NCBI GenBank assembly: GCA_003484865.1
Contig: DMZT01000426.1
Span: 1 to 7,009, forward strand
Direction: 5' to 3'
Length of the DNA: 7,009 bases
Source: Stenotrophomonas sp.
Lineage (GTDB): Bacteria > Pseudomonadota > Gammaproteobacteria > Xanthomonadales > Xanthomonadaceae
In this document: piece by piece, positions 1-5,858 of the stretch
How positions within the stretch are numbered: position 1 is the first letter of the stretch
How the letters are laid out: every line of letters begins with the position of its first letter
The notes under the pieces: generated by a model
Databases searched by the model: none
Told to the model about the DNA's origin: nothing
What the model saw: only the letters and a program-made list of their open reading frames with translations
Program-made: the position numbers and the translations under genes

Positions 1-16
1 ACTGAGCTACGGGCGC
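1..16 (-). tRNA. tRNA 5' end, cut by window edge (probably a second tRNA-Arg)
   Basis: The 16 bases at the window edge are identical to the first 16 bases of the complete tRNA-Arg at 71-147. They cover the 7-base acceptor strand GCGCCCG, the TA linker and the start of the D arm. Read on the minus strand the gene begins at 16 and runs out of the window. It lies 54 bp downstream of the complete tRNA with no obvious promoter or terminator in the spacer, so the two are probably one transcript. Identity as Arg is inferred from the shared 5' end only; the anticodon is not visible. Confidence 0.75.
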
Positions 17-70
17 ATTTACATCGAATTTTTACTACTGATACCGACGGCGAAATCGATACCCTGTTGA

Positions 71-147
71 TGGTGCGCCCGGAGAGATTCGAACTCCCGA
101 CCGCCTGGTTCGTAGCCAGGTACTCTATCCAACTGAGCTACGGGCGC
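71..147 (-). tRNA. tRNA-Arg (anticodon ACG)
   Basis: On the minus strand this is a 77-base cloverleaf with the 3' CCA encoded (71-73). The acceptor strand GCGCCCG (147-141) pairs perfectly with CGGGCGC (81-75). The anticodon stem CCTGG/CCAGG closes the loop CTACGAA, giving anticodon ACG, and the T arm carries GTTCGAATC. A34 of tRNA-Arg(ACG) is normally edited to inosine by TadA in bacteria, allowing CGU, CGC and CGA to be read. It has its own promoter immediately upstream and a partial tRNA with the same 5' end downstream, so this is probably a tandem tRNA transcript. Confidence 0.97.
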
Positions 148-162
148 GTCAACAGGAGCGGA

Positions 163-191
163 ATTATGCGGATCGGCGTCGCATTCGTCAA
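163..191 (-). promoter_or_regulatory. sigma-70 promoter of the tRNA-Arg operon
   Basis: On the minus strand, -35 TTGACG (186-191) and -10 CATAAT (163-168) are separated by exactly 17 bases. An A-rich stretch (CAAAAAC) lies just upstream of the -35, as in UP-element-assisted stable RNA promoters, and a C/G-rich stretch follows the -10. Transcription should start around 154-157, a few bases before the mature tRNA 5' end at 147. This is the best promoter match in the window. Confidence 0.85.
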
Positions 192-209
192 CGGTTTTTG
201 TGAAGGTCT

Positions 210-1049
210 TCATTCAAATGAACGAAGAAGCTGCTCCACCACGGCTTCCGGCGTTTTCATCCAGGCGAAGTGATCGGCACGCGCACCCAGCATCTGCGCA
301 CTGACCACGCTGAGCTGCGCACGCATGCCCGGCATCTTGGCCAGCAGGCCCTGCATCGAGCCCGTCGGTGCCAACCAGTCGTGGTCCATCACCACGGCGG
401 CCGCCTGGCCGCGCAGATCGCGCATCGCGGCCTCCAGATCGGTCGCCATGCCAGCGGCCGCGTAGTGATTGTTGAGGCCCACGCGCGACCAGTCGCGGAT
501 CAACCCGCGCGCCTCGGTGCCACCAAAGCCGAGCTTCTTCCCGTGCAGGACCCCTTGGCGCTGGGCCAGCCAGGGCAGGAAGCGATACACCAGCGGCAGG
601 GTCCAGCCACGCGGGGCCGGGAAGGTGCGCCAGTACGGCGTGCCGCTGGCGACCAGCCACACGCGGGCGAAGCGCTGCGGATGCAGACCGGCGAAGCAGC
701 AGGCCAGCTGACCGCCGAGACTGTGGCCGCCGATGATCAAGGGTGTTGCAGCGTCTCCGGCCACGTTTGCCAGGCTCGCCGGCAGGTCCTGCTCGAGGAG
801 GTCGCGATAGTCCCAGTCCTGCGTGCGCGACGGGCGCAGGCTGCTGCTGCCGTTGCCGCGCCACTCGTGCAGGTACACCGCAATGCCACGCGCAGCGAGC
901 GCCTCGGCGAACGGCAGGTAATGGCGCGCGGCCACGCCCAGCGCCGGCAGCCACAGCAGGCGTGCGCGTGGCTGCGTCGGCACGCGCGCCAGCAGTTCGA
1001 AGCGATGCCCGTCTTCGGCCTGCACAGGCAGGGGCGAGGCGTCGATCAT
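210..1049 (-). CDS. alpha/beta hydrolase, substrate unknown
   Basis: Predicted 279-residue soluble serine hydrolase of the alpha/beta fold. The nucleophile elbow GHSLGG lies at residues 108-113 with Ser110 as the likely nucleophile. An HEWRGNGSS segment (61-69) follows the strand before it, as in predicted hydrolases of the COG4757 type. The catalytic acid is probably Asp222 or Asp224 (DHDWLAP), and the histidine is His260 in ADHF close to the C-terminus. There is no signal peptide or membrane segment. The ATG at 1049 was chosen because it overlaps the thiD stop as ATGA and because the frame upstream of it is only the antisense-like shadow of thiD. This implies translation by coupling to thiD. 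A role in thiamine metabolism is possible from context but not shown; lipase, esterase or thioesterase activity is equally compatible. Confidence 0.88.
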   Translation of the reverse strand: MIDASPLPVQAEDGHRFELLARVPTQPRARLLWLPALGVAARHYLPFAEALAARGIAVYLHEWRGNGSSSLRPSRTQDWDYRDLLEQDLPASLANVAGDAATPLIIGGHSLGGQLACCFAGLHPQRFARVWLVASGTPYWRTFPAPRGWTLPLVYRFLPWLAQRQGVLHGKKLGFGGTEARGLIRDWSRVGLNNHYAAAGMATDLEAAMRDLRGQAAAVVMDHDWLAPTGSMQGLLAKMPGMRAQLSVVSAQMLGARADHFAWMKTPEAVVEQLLRSFE

Positions 1050-1855
1050 GCCGGGCGTGCCGCACCGAAGTGGTCGATCACCAGCACCTCGCTGCGGCCC
1101 GGGTAATAACCGCTCTGCAGGCCACGCGCGACGTAATCGATGGCCGCTTCGCAGGCATTGGGCAATGACAGCCCCTGGCACAGCTGCGCGGCGATGGCCG
1201 AGGCCAGCGTACAGCCGGTGCCGTGCGCATCCACCCGCAGGCGGGTATGGATGAATTCTTCGCGGGTCACACCGTCGAAGTAGCGATCGATCACGCGACT
1301 GCCTTCGTCCAGATGCCCGCCCTTGAGCAGTACCGCGCCGGCGCCCAGCTCCAACAGCGCGTCGGCGGCATCTTCGGCCTCCTCGGCGGTGACGATGCGG
1401 CGGCCGAGCAGCAGCTCCGCTTCGGGGGTGTTGGGCGTCAGCAGCGTCGCCAGTGGGATCAGGCGCGTGCGCATCGCCACCAGTGCGCTGTCTTCGAGCA
1501 GCTTGGCGCCGCTGGTGGCGACCATCACCGGATCCAGCACCACGTGCGGTGGGCGGTGCTTTTCCAGTGCGTCTGCCACCAGTGCGATCACCTCGGCGTT
1601 GGCCAGCATGCCCAGTTTCACCGCATGGATATCGAAATCGGCGAAGCAGGCATCGATCTGCGCCTGCAGGAAGTCCAGCGGCGGCACGTGTACGGCGGTA
1701 ACGCCGCGTGTGTTCTGTGCGGTCAGTGCGGCGATCGCCGACAGGCCATGCACGCGATGGGCGGCGAAGGCCTTCAGGTCGGCCTGGATGCCGGCACCAC
1801 CGCCGGAATCGGAGCCGGCGATGGTCAGGGCGGAAACGGGGCTGGAAGGCGTCAT
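1046..1855 (-). CDS. thiD: hydroxymethylpyrimidine / phosphomethylpyrimidine kinase ThiD
   Basis: Cytosolic ribokinase-fold enzyme of 269 residues that phosphorylates HMP and then HMP-P to HMP-PP, the pyrimidine half of thiamine diphosphate. The N-terminal substrate segment [10 protein letters not shown] (13-22) is intact, as are VVLDPVM (105-111), [14 protein letters not shown] (138-151), the LLKGGH lysine region (Lys178) and the anion-hole motif HGTGC (211-215). Cys215 corresponds to the reactive cysteine of Salmonella ThiD. Length is normal for the single-domain enzyme; no ThiE domain is fused. I chose the ATG at 1855 over an in-frame TTG at 1870 because the conserved N-terminus starts a few residues later. 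The Shine-Dalgarno is poor: only GGGG one base before ATG. No other thi gene and no TPP riboswitch are visible. It overlaps the downstream hydrolase by 4 bases. Confidence 0.96.
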   Translation of the reverse strand: MTPSSPVSALTIAGSDSGGGAGIQADLKAFAAHRVHGLSAIAALTAQNTRGVTAVHVPPLDFLQAQIDACFADFDIHAVKLGMLANAEVIALVADALEKHRPPHVVLDPVMVATSGAKLLEDSALVAMRTRLIPLATLLTPNTPEAELLLGRRIVTAEEAEDAADALLELGAGAVLLKGGHLDEGSRVIDRYFDGVTREEFIHTRLRVDAHGTGCTLASAIAAQLCQGLSLPNACEAAIDYVARGLQSGYYPGRSEVLVIDHFGAARPA

Positions 1856-1877
1856 GCCCCAATTGTGCAATGTTTGT

Positions 1878-1895
1878 CGCGGCAGTGCTGCCGCG
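1878..1895. repeat. 8-bp perfect inverted repeat between the DUF1275 gene and thiD
   Basis: CGCGGCAG and CTGCCGCG flank a 2-base centre; as RNA this forms a 7-bp GC-rich stem with a tetraloop. It begins 3 bases after the stop codon of the membrane-protein gene (1899-1901) and ends 22 bases before the thiD ATG. No T-run follows on either strand, so it is not a standard intrinsic terminator. It could stabilise the upstream mRNA end or partially attenuate transcription into thiD. Confidence 0.6.
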
Positions 1896-1898
1896 CCC

Positions 1899-2570
1899 TC
1901 AGCGCGCCCGCAGCAGTGCCCACTGCCGGTACAGCACGTAGCCCACCCCGGTGCCGCCGGTGAGCAGTGCCGGGGCGAGCAGGGCGTCGTAGCCGAAGCG
2001 CAGGAACAGCATGGCGCCCATCACGCCGCCGGCCAGGAAGCCGCTGACGATCAACCCGCTCAGGGTCAGTCGACGGATCGGCAGCGGCAGGCCGCGCATC
2101 AGGTGGCCCAGCCCGATCCCGAGATCGGTGAACATGCCGCTGAGATGGGTGGTGCGCACCACCGCGCCACTGAAGGTGGTGGCCATCGCGTTCTGCAGGC
2201 CGCACGCCATCGCCGCGGCCAGTGCCCCCCAGATCTGCTGCTGTTTGAACAGCGGGATCGCGATCAGCAGCAACAGCGATTCCAGTGCCAGCACTGCGCC
2301 ATAGCGGCGGCCCAGTTGCAGGCCGCTGTCCTGGATGATCACGCCGCTGAGCGTGGCGCCCACGCAGAACGCGATCAACAGCCCCCACAGGTGCCCGACC
2401 ACGCGCCAGTCGCGTTGGGCCAGCGCCATGCCGAGCTGGCTGGTGGTGCCGGTCATGTGGCTGACGGCCTGGTGTTCGAACCCCAGGAAGCCGACCACGT
2501 TGACCATCCCGGCCACGCAGGACAGGGCGATCGCCCCGATCCAGACCCAGGTGGGCAGCCGGATGCTCAT
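1899..2570 (-). CDS. DUF1275 (YoaK-type) integral membrane protein
   Basis: A 223-residue inner-membrane protein with about six hydrophobic segments, near residues 8-30, 59-80, 90-108, 112-130, 168-191 and 195-214. Family hallmarks are visible: HMTGT (38-42) after the first segment, GLQNAM (124-129), and [14 protein letters not shown] (138-151). These conserved polar positions inside or next to membrane segments suggest a transport or binding site, but no substrate is established for this family. The ATG at 2570 has no clear Shine-Dalgarno. The frame remains open upstream to the TGA at 2601-2603, only 11 codons away, so the start is bounded. It follows the lipoprotein gene by 30 bp and precedes thiD by 43 bp in the same direction. 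Confidence 0.9.
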   Translation of the reverse strand: MSIRLPTWVWIGAIALSCVAGMVNVVGFLGFEHQAVSHMTGTTSQLGMALAQRDWRVVGHLWGLLIAFCVGATLSGVIIQDSGLQLGRRYGAVLALESLLLLIAIPLFKQQQIWGALAAAMACGLQNAMATTFSGAVVRTTHLSGMFTDLGIGLGHLMRGLPLPIRRLTLSGLIVSGFLAGGVMGAMLFLRFGYDALLAPALLTGGTGVGYVLYRQWALLRAR

Positions 2571-2600
2571 CCGGCGTGCGCGGTGGTGGTCACGGCACGA

Positions 2601-2626
2601 TCAACGGCCCGCGGGCGGGCCGTTGA
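2601..2626. repeat. 10-bp perfect inverted repeat containing the lipoprotein stop codon
   Basis: TCAACGGCCC and GGGCCGTTGA form a perfect 10-bp stem with a 6-base loop. The repeat spans the last coding codons (FNGPPAGR) and the TGA at 2601-2603 on the minus strand. A terminating ribosome would cover part of it. No U-tract follows, so classical intrinsic termination is unlikely; partial attenuation or protection of the mRNA 3' end before the DUF1275 gene is possible. Confidence 0.65.
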
Positions 2627-3107
2627 ACTGCACATCCGAGAAGCTGCCGCTGGCCGGATCGAACAGCGCGCCCCAGAACTGCGCGCCGCCATCGCAGACC
2701 CGGATTGCATCGCGCGCTGGATCGATGTCGGCATCGTCAGGCAGATGGAAGGCGTTGAGATAGATCAGCTGCCGGCCGTCCATCTCGATGCCGACATATT
2801 GGCGGTCGAAATCGGCAGCCTTGGGCACCTGCGTCTCCAGCGACGGCAACCGGGCTTCCAGCTGCTCCACCTGTTGGCGGCTGGGCGCCCAGTAGCCGGT
2901 GACGCGCCCCGGCTCGCGGCCGGGGCTGGAACGCGAGCAGGTATCCAATACCTGGGCGGCGACGACGGGGCGGGTCACCACCCAGGACTGGCCGGTCTTG
3001 ATCGCGGTCGGGACGCTGGCGCCCGGCCGCGTATTGGCAGGCGTGCAGGCGGCCGCCAGCGCAGCAAGCGCCAGCGGCAGGACGGCACGGGACAGGGAAC
3101 GGCTCAC
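2601..3107 (-). CDS. small envelope lipoprotein of unknown function
   Basis: A 168-residue protein with a type II signal peptide: basic start (Arg3, Arg7), hydrophobic core at about 8-20, and lipobox LAAAC with Cys21 as the predicted lipidated residue. The mature part carries Cys57 (LDTCSRS) and Cys138 (VCDGG), a possible periplasmic disulfide. It also has a [15 protein letters not shown] helix, [14 protein letters not shown]-like LNAF, and FWG and FNG near the end. This spacing recalls a conserved family of small secreted proteins that I cannot name from sequence alone. The start is GTG at 3107, overlapping the phoH2 stop as GTGA. A GGAGG Shine-Dalgarno 4 bases upstream, inside phoH2, supports this start and suggests coupling. 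A stem-loop covers its stop codon. Confidence 0.85.
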   Translation of the reverse strand: MSRSLSRAVLPLALAALAAACTPANTRPGASVPTAIKTGQSWVVTRPVVAAQVLDTCSRSSPGREPGRVTGYWAPSRQQVEQLEARLPSLETQVPKAADFDRQYVGIEMDGRQLIYLNAFHLPDDADIDPARDAIRVCDGGAQFWGALFDPASGSFSDVQFNGPPAGR

Positions 3108-4501
3108 AACACCTCCGAGGCGTAATCGGCCAGGCGCGAACGCTCGCCACGGCGCAGCGTCACGTGCGCGCTGTGCGGCCAGTTCTTGAAACGGTCCACC
3201 GCGTAGGTCAGGCCCGAGGTGGTCTCGGTCAGGTACGGGGTATCGATCTGTTCGACGTTGCCCAGGCAGACGATCTTGGTGCCCGGGCCGGCACGGGTGA
3301 TCAGGGTCTTCATCTGCTTGGGGGTGAGATTCTGCGCTTCATCCAGGATCAGATAGCGTGACAGGAACGTGCGCCCGCGCATGAAGTTCAGCGAGCGGAT
3401 CTTGATCCGGCTGGCGATCAGGTCGTTGGTCGCCGCCCGGCCCCATGCGCCGCCTTCCTGGGTATGCGTGAGCACTTCCAGGTTGTCGGTCAGCGCGCCC
3501 ATCCATGGGGTCATCTTCTCTTCCTCGGTACCGGGCAGGAAGCCGATGTCCTCGCCGACGCTGACCGTGGCGCGGGTCATGATGATCTCGCGGTAGCGCT
3601 GCTGGTCCATGGTCTGGGCCAGGCCAGCGGCCAGCGCGAGCAGCGTCTTGCCGGTGCCGGCGGTGCCGAGCAGGGTGACGAAATCGATCTCCGGGTCCAT
3701 CAACGCATTGAGCGCGAAGTTCTGCTCGCGGTTGCGCGCGCTGATGCCCCACACCGCATGGCTGCCGTGGCGGAAATCGTTGACCAGCGACAACGTGATC
3801 TTGTCGCCGTCCACCTTGGCCACGCGCAGTTCGACTTCATCGTCGCCCGGCAGGTAGGCGTACTGGTTGGGGTGCCAGCTCTCGTCTTCGCTGGCGATGA
3901 TTTCGTAACTGGTGCGGCCCTTGTCGCTCCAGCTGCGCAGGTTGTCGGTGTGCTTCTTCCAGAAGTCTTCCGGCAGTTCGGTGGCGCCGGTGTAGAGCAG
4001 GCTGAAATCGTCCAGTGCGCGGTCGTTCTCGTAATCCTCCGAGACGATGCCGGCAATCGCGGCCTTGATCCGCAGGTTGATGTCCTTGGAGACGAACACC
4101 ACCGGAATCTCGGGCACCTGTTCCTTCAGCGCCAGGATCGCGCCGAGGATGGCGTTGTCCGGAATCACCGCGCCGAAGCTCTTGCCCGCATCGAAATGAC
4201 TGGTCTGGAATCGCAGCAGGCCCACGCTCTGCTTGCCGCGCAGCTGCAGCCCGTTCGGGCGTTGCAGCGGGATGCCGTCGGCCAGGTTGTCCAGGCCCGA
4301 GGCCTGCACCAGCTCATTGAGGAAGCGGCTGACCTGGCGCGCGTTGCGGCTGGCCTCGGTAGTGCCCTTCTTGCCGTTGTCCAGCTCTTCAATCACCTGC
4401 ATCGGCAGGTAGACATCATGCTCCTCGAACTTGAACAGCGCGGTCGGATCGTGCATGAGCACGTTGGTATCCAGTACGTAGATGCGCTTGCCTCGGGTCA
4501 T
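3104..4501 (-). CDS. PhoH2-type protein: PIN ribonuclease domain fused to PhoH ATPase/helicase
   Basis: A 465-residue cytosolic protein. The N-terminal PIN domain (about 5-140) begins with [11 protein letters not shown]; Asp11 and Glu38/Glu39 are candidate metal ligands, and [10 protein letters not shown] lies in the region where the third acidic residue is expected. The C-terminal PhoH domain (about 255-455) has Walker A GTAGTGKT (279-286) and Walker B LILDEAQN (384-391). Known members of this PIN-PhoH fusion act as ATP-dependent RNA helicases with ribonuclease activity; mycobacterial homologues pair with a small upstream gene, PhoAT. No such small ORF is seen upstream here; bcp is the neighbour. 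I prefer the ATG at 4501 over an in-frame TTG at 4531: AGGAA lies 6 bases upstream and the PIN strand follows directly. The stop overlaps the lipoprotein start. Confidence 0.95.
   Translation of the reverse strand: MTRGKRIYVLDTNVLMHDPTALFKFEEHDVYLPMQVIEELDNGKKGTTEASRNARQVSRFLNELVQASGLDNLADGIPLQRPNGLQLRGKQSVGLLRFQTSHFDAGKSFGAVIPDNAILGAILALKEQVPEIPVVFVSKDINLRIKAAIAGIVSEDYENDRALDDFSLLYTGATELPEDFWKKHTDNLRSWSDKGRTSYEIIASEDESWHPNQYAYLPGDDEVELRVAKVDGDKITLSLVNDFRHGSHAVWGISARNREQNFALNALMDPEIDFVTLLGTAGTGKTLLALAAGLAQTMDQQRYREIIMTRATVSVGEDIGFLPGTEEEKMTPWMGALTDNLEVLTHTQEGGAWGRAATNDLIASRIKIRSLNFMRGRTFLSRYLILDEAQNLTPKQMKTLITRAGPGTKIVCLGNVEQIDTPYLTETTSGLTYAVDRFKNWPHSAHVTLRRGERSRLADYASEVL
3112..3116 (-). promoter_or_regulatory. 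Shine-Dalgarno GGAGG for the lipoprotein, inside phoH2
   Basis: GGAGG on the minus strand lies 4 bases before the GTG at 3107 and within the last codons of phoH2. It decides the unusual GTG start and allows the terminating phoH2 ribosome to re-initiate on the lipoprotein. Confidence 0.75.
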
Positions 4502-4533
4502 CGTCAATTCCTGGTGGCAGAACAGGGACAAGC

Positions 4534-4560
4534 CATCACGACCTGCGGGGCAGGGTGATG
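4534..4560. repeat. hairpin in the bcp-phoH2 intergenic region
   Basis: Arms CATCAC/GTGATG (6 bp) and CCTGC/GCAGG (5 bp) stack into an 11-bp stem with a 3-base loop and a 2-base bulge on one side. It sits 22 bases past the bcp stop and 32 bases before the phoH2 ATG. The minus-strand sequence after it is GCTTGTCCCTG, too poor in T for a good intrinsic terminator. Attenuation, RNA processing or protein binding are alternatives. Confidence 0.5.
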
Positions 4561-4582
4561 ACCATTGGGGGTGCCGGATTGA

Positions 4583-5062
4583 TCACTGGGTTTTCGCGGC
4601 CTTCAGGGCTTCAAGGACGGTGTCTGCGTGGCCGGCCACTTTGACCTTGCGCCACACCTGCACGATACGACTGTCCGGCGAAATGAGGAAGGTGCTGCGC
4701 TCGATGCCACGCACCTGCTTGCCGTACATGTTCTTCAGCTTGATCACGTCGAACGCGGTGCACAGCGCTTCATCGCCATCGCTGATCAGCGGAAAGGCGA
4801 AGCCCTGCTTGGCGCAGAAATTGTCGTGGGATTTGACCGAATCGCGGGAGACGCCGAAGACGCGGGCGCCGGCCTTCGTGAACTGCGGGAGCAGCGCGTT
4901 GAAATCGATGCCCTCGGTGGTGCAGCCCGGGGTGCTGTCCTTGGGGTAGAAGTACAGCACCAGCCACTGGCCGGCCAGATCGCCGAGGGTGGTGGTCTCG
5001 CCGCCGGACAACGCCAGCGGCAGTGCGAGGGTGGTGCTGTCCAGGGTGTCGCCGTCGTTCAT
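4583..5062 (-). CDS. bcp: thioredoxin-dependent thiol peroxidase, Bcp/PrxQ family
   Basis: A 159-residue cytosolic peroxiredoxin that reduces hydrogen peroxide and organic hydroperoxides, with thioredoxin as the usual reductant in this family. The active site YPKDSTPGCT (39-48) contains Pro40, Thr44 and the peroxidatic Cys47; Arg122 in GIERST is the likely supporting arginine. The resolving cysteine five residues on, as in E. coli Bcp, is absent (TTEGID follows). Cys83 in DNFCAKQG lies 36 residues after Cys47, the spacing reported for Xanthomonas campestris PrxQ (Cys48/Cys84), so an atypical 2-Cys mechanism through Cys83 is expected. Cys101 is a further cysteine. The ATG at 5062 has an AAAGGA site 4 bases upstream. 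It lies 78 bp after gcvR in the same direction. Confidence 0.95.
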   Translation of the reverse strand: MNDGDTLDSTTLALPLALSGGETTTLGDLAGQWLVLYFYPKDSTPGCTTEGIDFNALLPQFTKAGARVFGVSRDSVKSHDNFCAKQGFAFPLISDGDEALCTAFDVIKLKNMYGKQVRGIERSTFLISPDSRIVQVWRKVKVAGHADTVLEALKAAKTQ

Positions 5063-5084
5063 GGGTTCCTTTCCGGATCCTGGG

Positions 5085-5094
5085 GTAGATCTAC
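5085..5094. promoter_or_regulatory. 10-bp palindrome upstream of bcp, possible operator
   Basis: GTAGATCTAC is a perfect palindrome located 22 bases before the bcp ATG. It could be an operator half or a chance restriction-like palindrome. I could not fit a convincing -10/-35 pair around it. Confidence 0.25.
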
Positions 5095-5109
5095 TACAAC
5101 TGCATGAAA

Positions 5110-5138
5110 CCCCGCGCGCCCGTGACGAACGCGCGAAG
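5110..5138 (-). terminator. possible weak terminator or attenuator after gcvR
   Basis: On the minus strand CTTCGCGCG (5138-5130) pairs with CGCGCGGGG (5118-5110) as a 9-bp stem including two G-U pairs, with an 11-base loop. It begins 2 bases after the gcvR stop. The three T residues that follow are too few for an efficient intrinsic terminator, so read-through into bcp is likely. Confidence 0.35.
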
Positions 5139-5140
5139 CA

Positions 5141-5701
5141 TCAGAACTTCATCGGGTCCATGATCGCATCGAGGTTGAGGTGATCGCAGAACTCGAGGAA
5201 ATCATCGCGCAGCGCGGCAATGTGCATGTTGGCCGGCACCCCGATCGTGACCTGCGCGGAGAACATTTCCGCACCGGTCTGCATCGCGCGGTAACGCGTG
5301 CTCTGCAGGTTTTCGATGGTGATGCCCTGGCGGTCGAAGAAATCGGCCAGCTGGAACAGGATCCCCGGCTTGTCGGCGGCGATCACTTCCACGATGTAGG
5401 GCAGCAGGTTGGACTGCGCCTGCTTGGCACCGGTGCGGTACCAGACCAGCTTCAGGCCTTCCTCGCGCTCCAGCCGGGTCAGCATCGCCTCCAGCTTGGC
5501 CACCGAGTCCCACGAGCCGGTGGCCAGGGCGGTGACGGACACGTCGCGCCCGACCGTGGCCAGGCGGGCATCGACCAGATTGCAGCCACTGTCGGCGATA
5601 CGCCGGGTCACAGGCAGCAGGGGGGACTCCGGATGCGTCGTATAGGCGTTGATCAGGAGGTGGTTTTCGGTCGGCGCAGGCCGCGGCGTGGTGTCGGTCA
5701 A
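5141..5701 (-). CDS. gcvR: glycine cleavage system regulator GcvR (two ACT domains)
   Basis: A 186-residue protein of two ACT-like domains: one about residues 13-95 (LLINAYTTHPESPLLPVTRR, then GCNLVDARLA) and one about 102-180 (YIVEVIAADKPGILFQLADF, with ITIENLQS). It has no DNA-binding domain. In E. coli, GcvR represses the glycine cleavage operon by binding the activator GcvA, with glycine relieving this; whether GcvA exists in this organism is not visible. The frame is open far upstream to 5887, through the dapA promoter, so the start matters. I choose TTG at 5701, where the expected family N-terminus begins; a weak GGAA lies 5 bases upstream. GTG at 5749 is a less likely alternative. The gene is divergent from dapA and upstream of bcp, as in E. 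coli. Confidence 0.9.
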   Translation of the reverse strand: MTDTTPRPAPTENHLLINAYTTHPESPLLPVTRRIADSGCNLVDARLATVGRDVSVTALATGSWDSVAKLEAMLTRLEREEGLKLVWYRTGAKQAQSNLLPYIVEVIAADKPGILFQLADFFDRQGITIENLQSTRYRAMQTGAEMFSAQVTIGVPANMHIAALRDDFLEFCDHLNLDAIMDPMKF

Positions 5702-5763
5702 GAGGGTTCCGGGTGATGCAAGGTGAGTCTGAACGGCCGGCGACGGCACGTTCGCCGGAGTCC

Positions 5764-5793
5764 AGCATACTTGCCCGCGCTTTCGACCCGCAA
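5764..5793 (-). promoter_or_regulatory. candidate gcvR promoter
   Basis: On the minus strand, TTGCGG (5788-5793) and TATGCT (5764-5769) are 18 bases apart. Transcription would begin near 5757, leaving a leader of about 55 bases before the TTG start of gcvR. Both boxes are imperfect, and the prediction rests on sequence match and position only. Confidence 0.4.
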
Positions 5794-5800
5794 GTAACAT
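5771..5800 (+). promoter_or_regulatory. candidate dapA promoter
   Basis: TTGCCC (5771-5776) and TAACAT (5795-5800) are 18 bases apart on the plus strand, predicting a start near 5807 and a leader of about 50 bases before the dapA ATG. It physically overlaps the candidate gcvR promoter on the other strand. Confidence 0.4.
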
Positions 5801-5858
5801 GCAACGTACATCTGGCCGGCGTTTACGCAGGCCCGGTGCCCCCTTTCTTCCGAGCACG

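Noticed and set aside
1..16. Partial tRNA as an integration (att) scar
   Set aside because: Integrases usually duplicate the 3' part of a tRNA; here the 5' part is seen at a window edge and no integrase or mobile gene is present, so a cut tandem tRNA is simpler.
19..213. Minus-strand 64-residue reading frame with a VAQLDRVPGYEPGG segment
   Set aside because: It is the tRNA-Arg gene and its promoter read as protein; this peptide pattern is a familiar spurious annotation from tRNA genes.
210..1862. Minus-strand 550-residue frame that would fuse an Arg/Gly-rich domain to the hydrolase
   Set aside because: The N-terminal 271 residues are an out-of-frame shadow of thiD, low in complexity and without domain motifs; the true hydrolase starts at ATG 1049.
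1856..1898. TPP riboswitch upstream of thiD
   Set aside because: The gap is only 43 bp and lacks the conserved CTGAGA and related thi-box segments.
1323..3125. Plus-strand 600-residue frame opposite thiD, the DUF1275 gene and the lipoprotein
   Set aside because: Ala/Gln/His-rich antisense shadow, typical of high-GC codon bias; it crosses three well-supported genes and has no recognisable domain.
3464..4558. Plus-strand 364-residue frame opposite phoH2
   Set aside because: Antisense shadow of a gene with clear Walker A/B and PIN motifs; no plausible ribosome site or domain.
4534..4560. Rho-independent terminator for bcp
   Set aside because: The stem is reasonable but no T-run follows on either strand, so I list it as a hairpin only.
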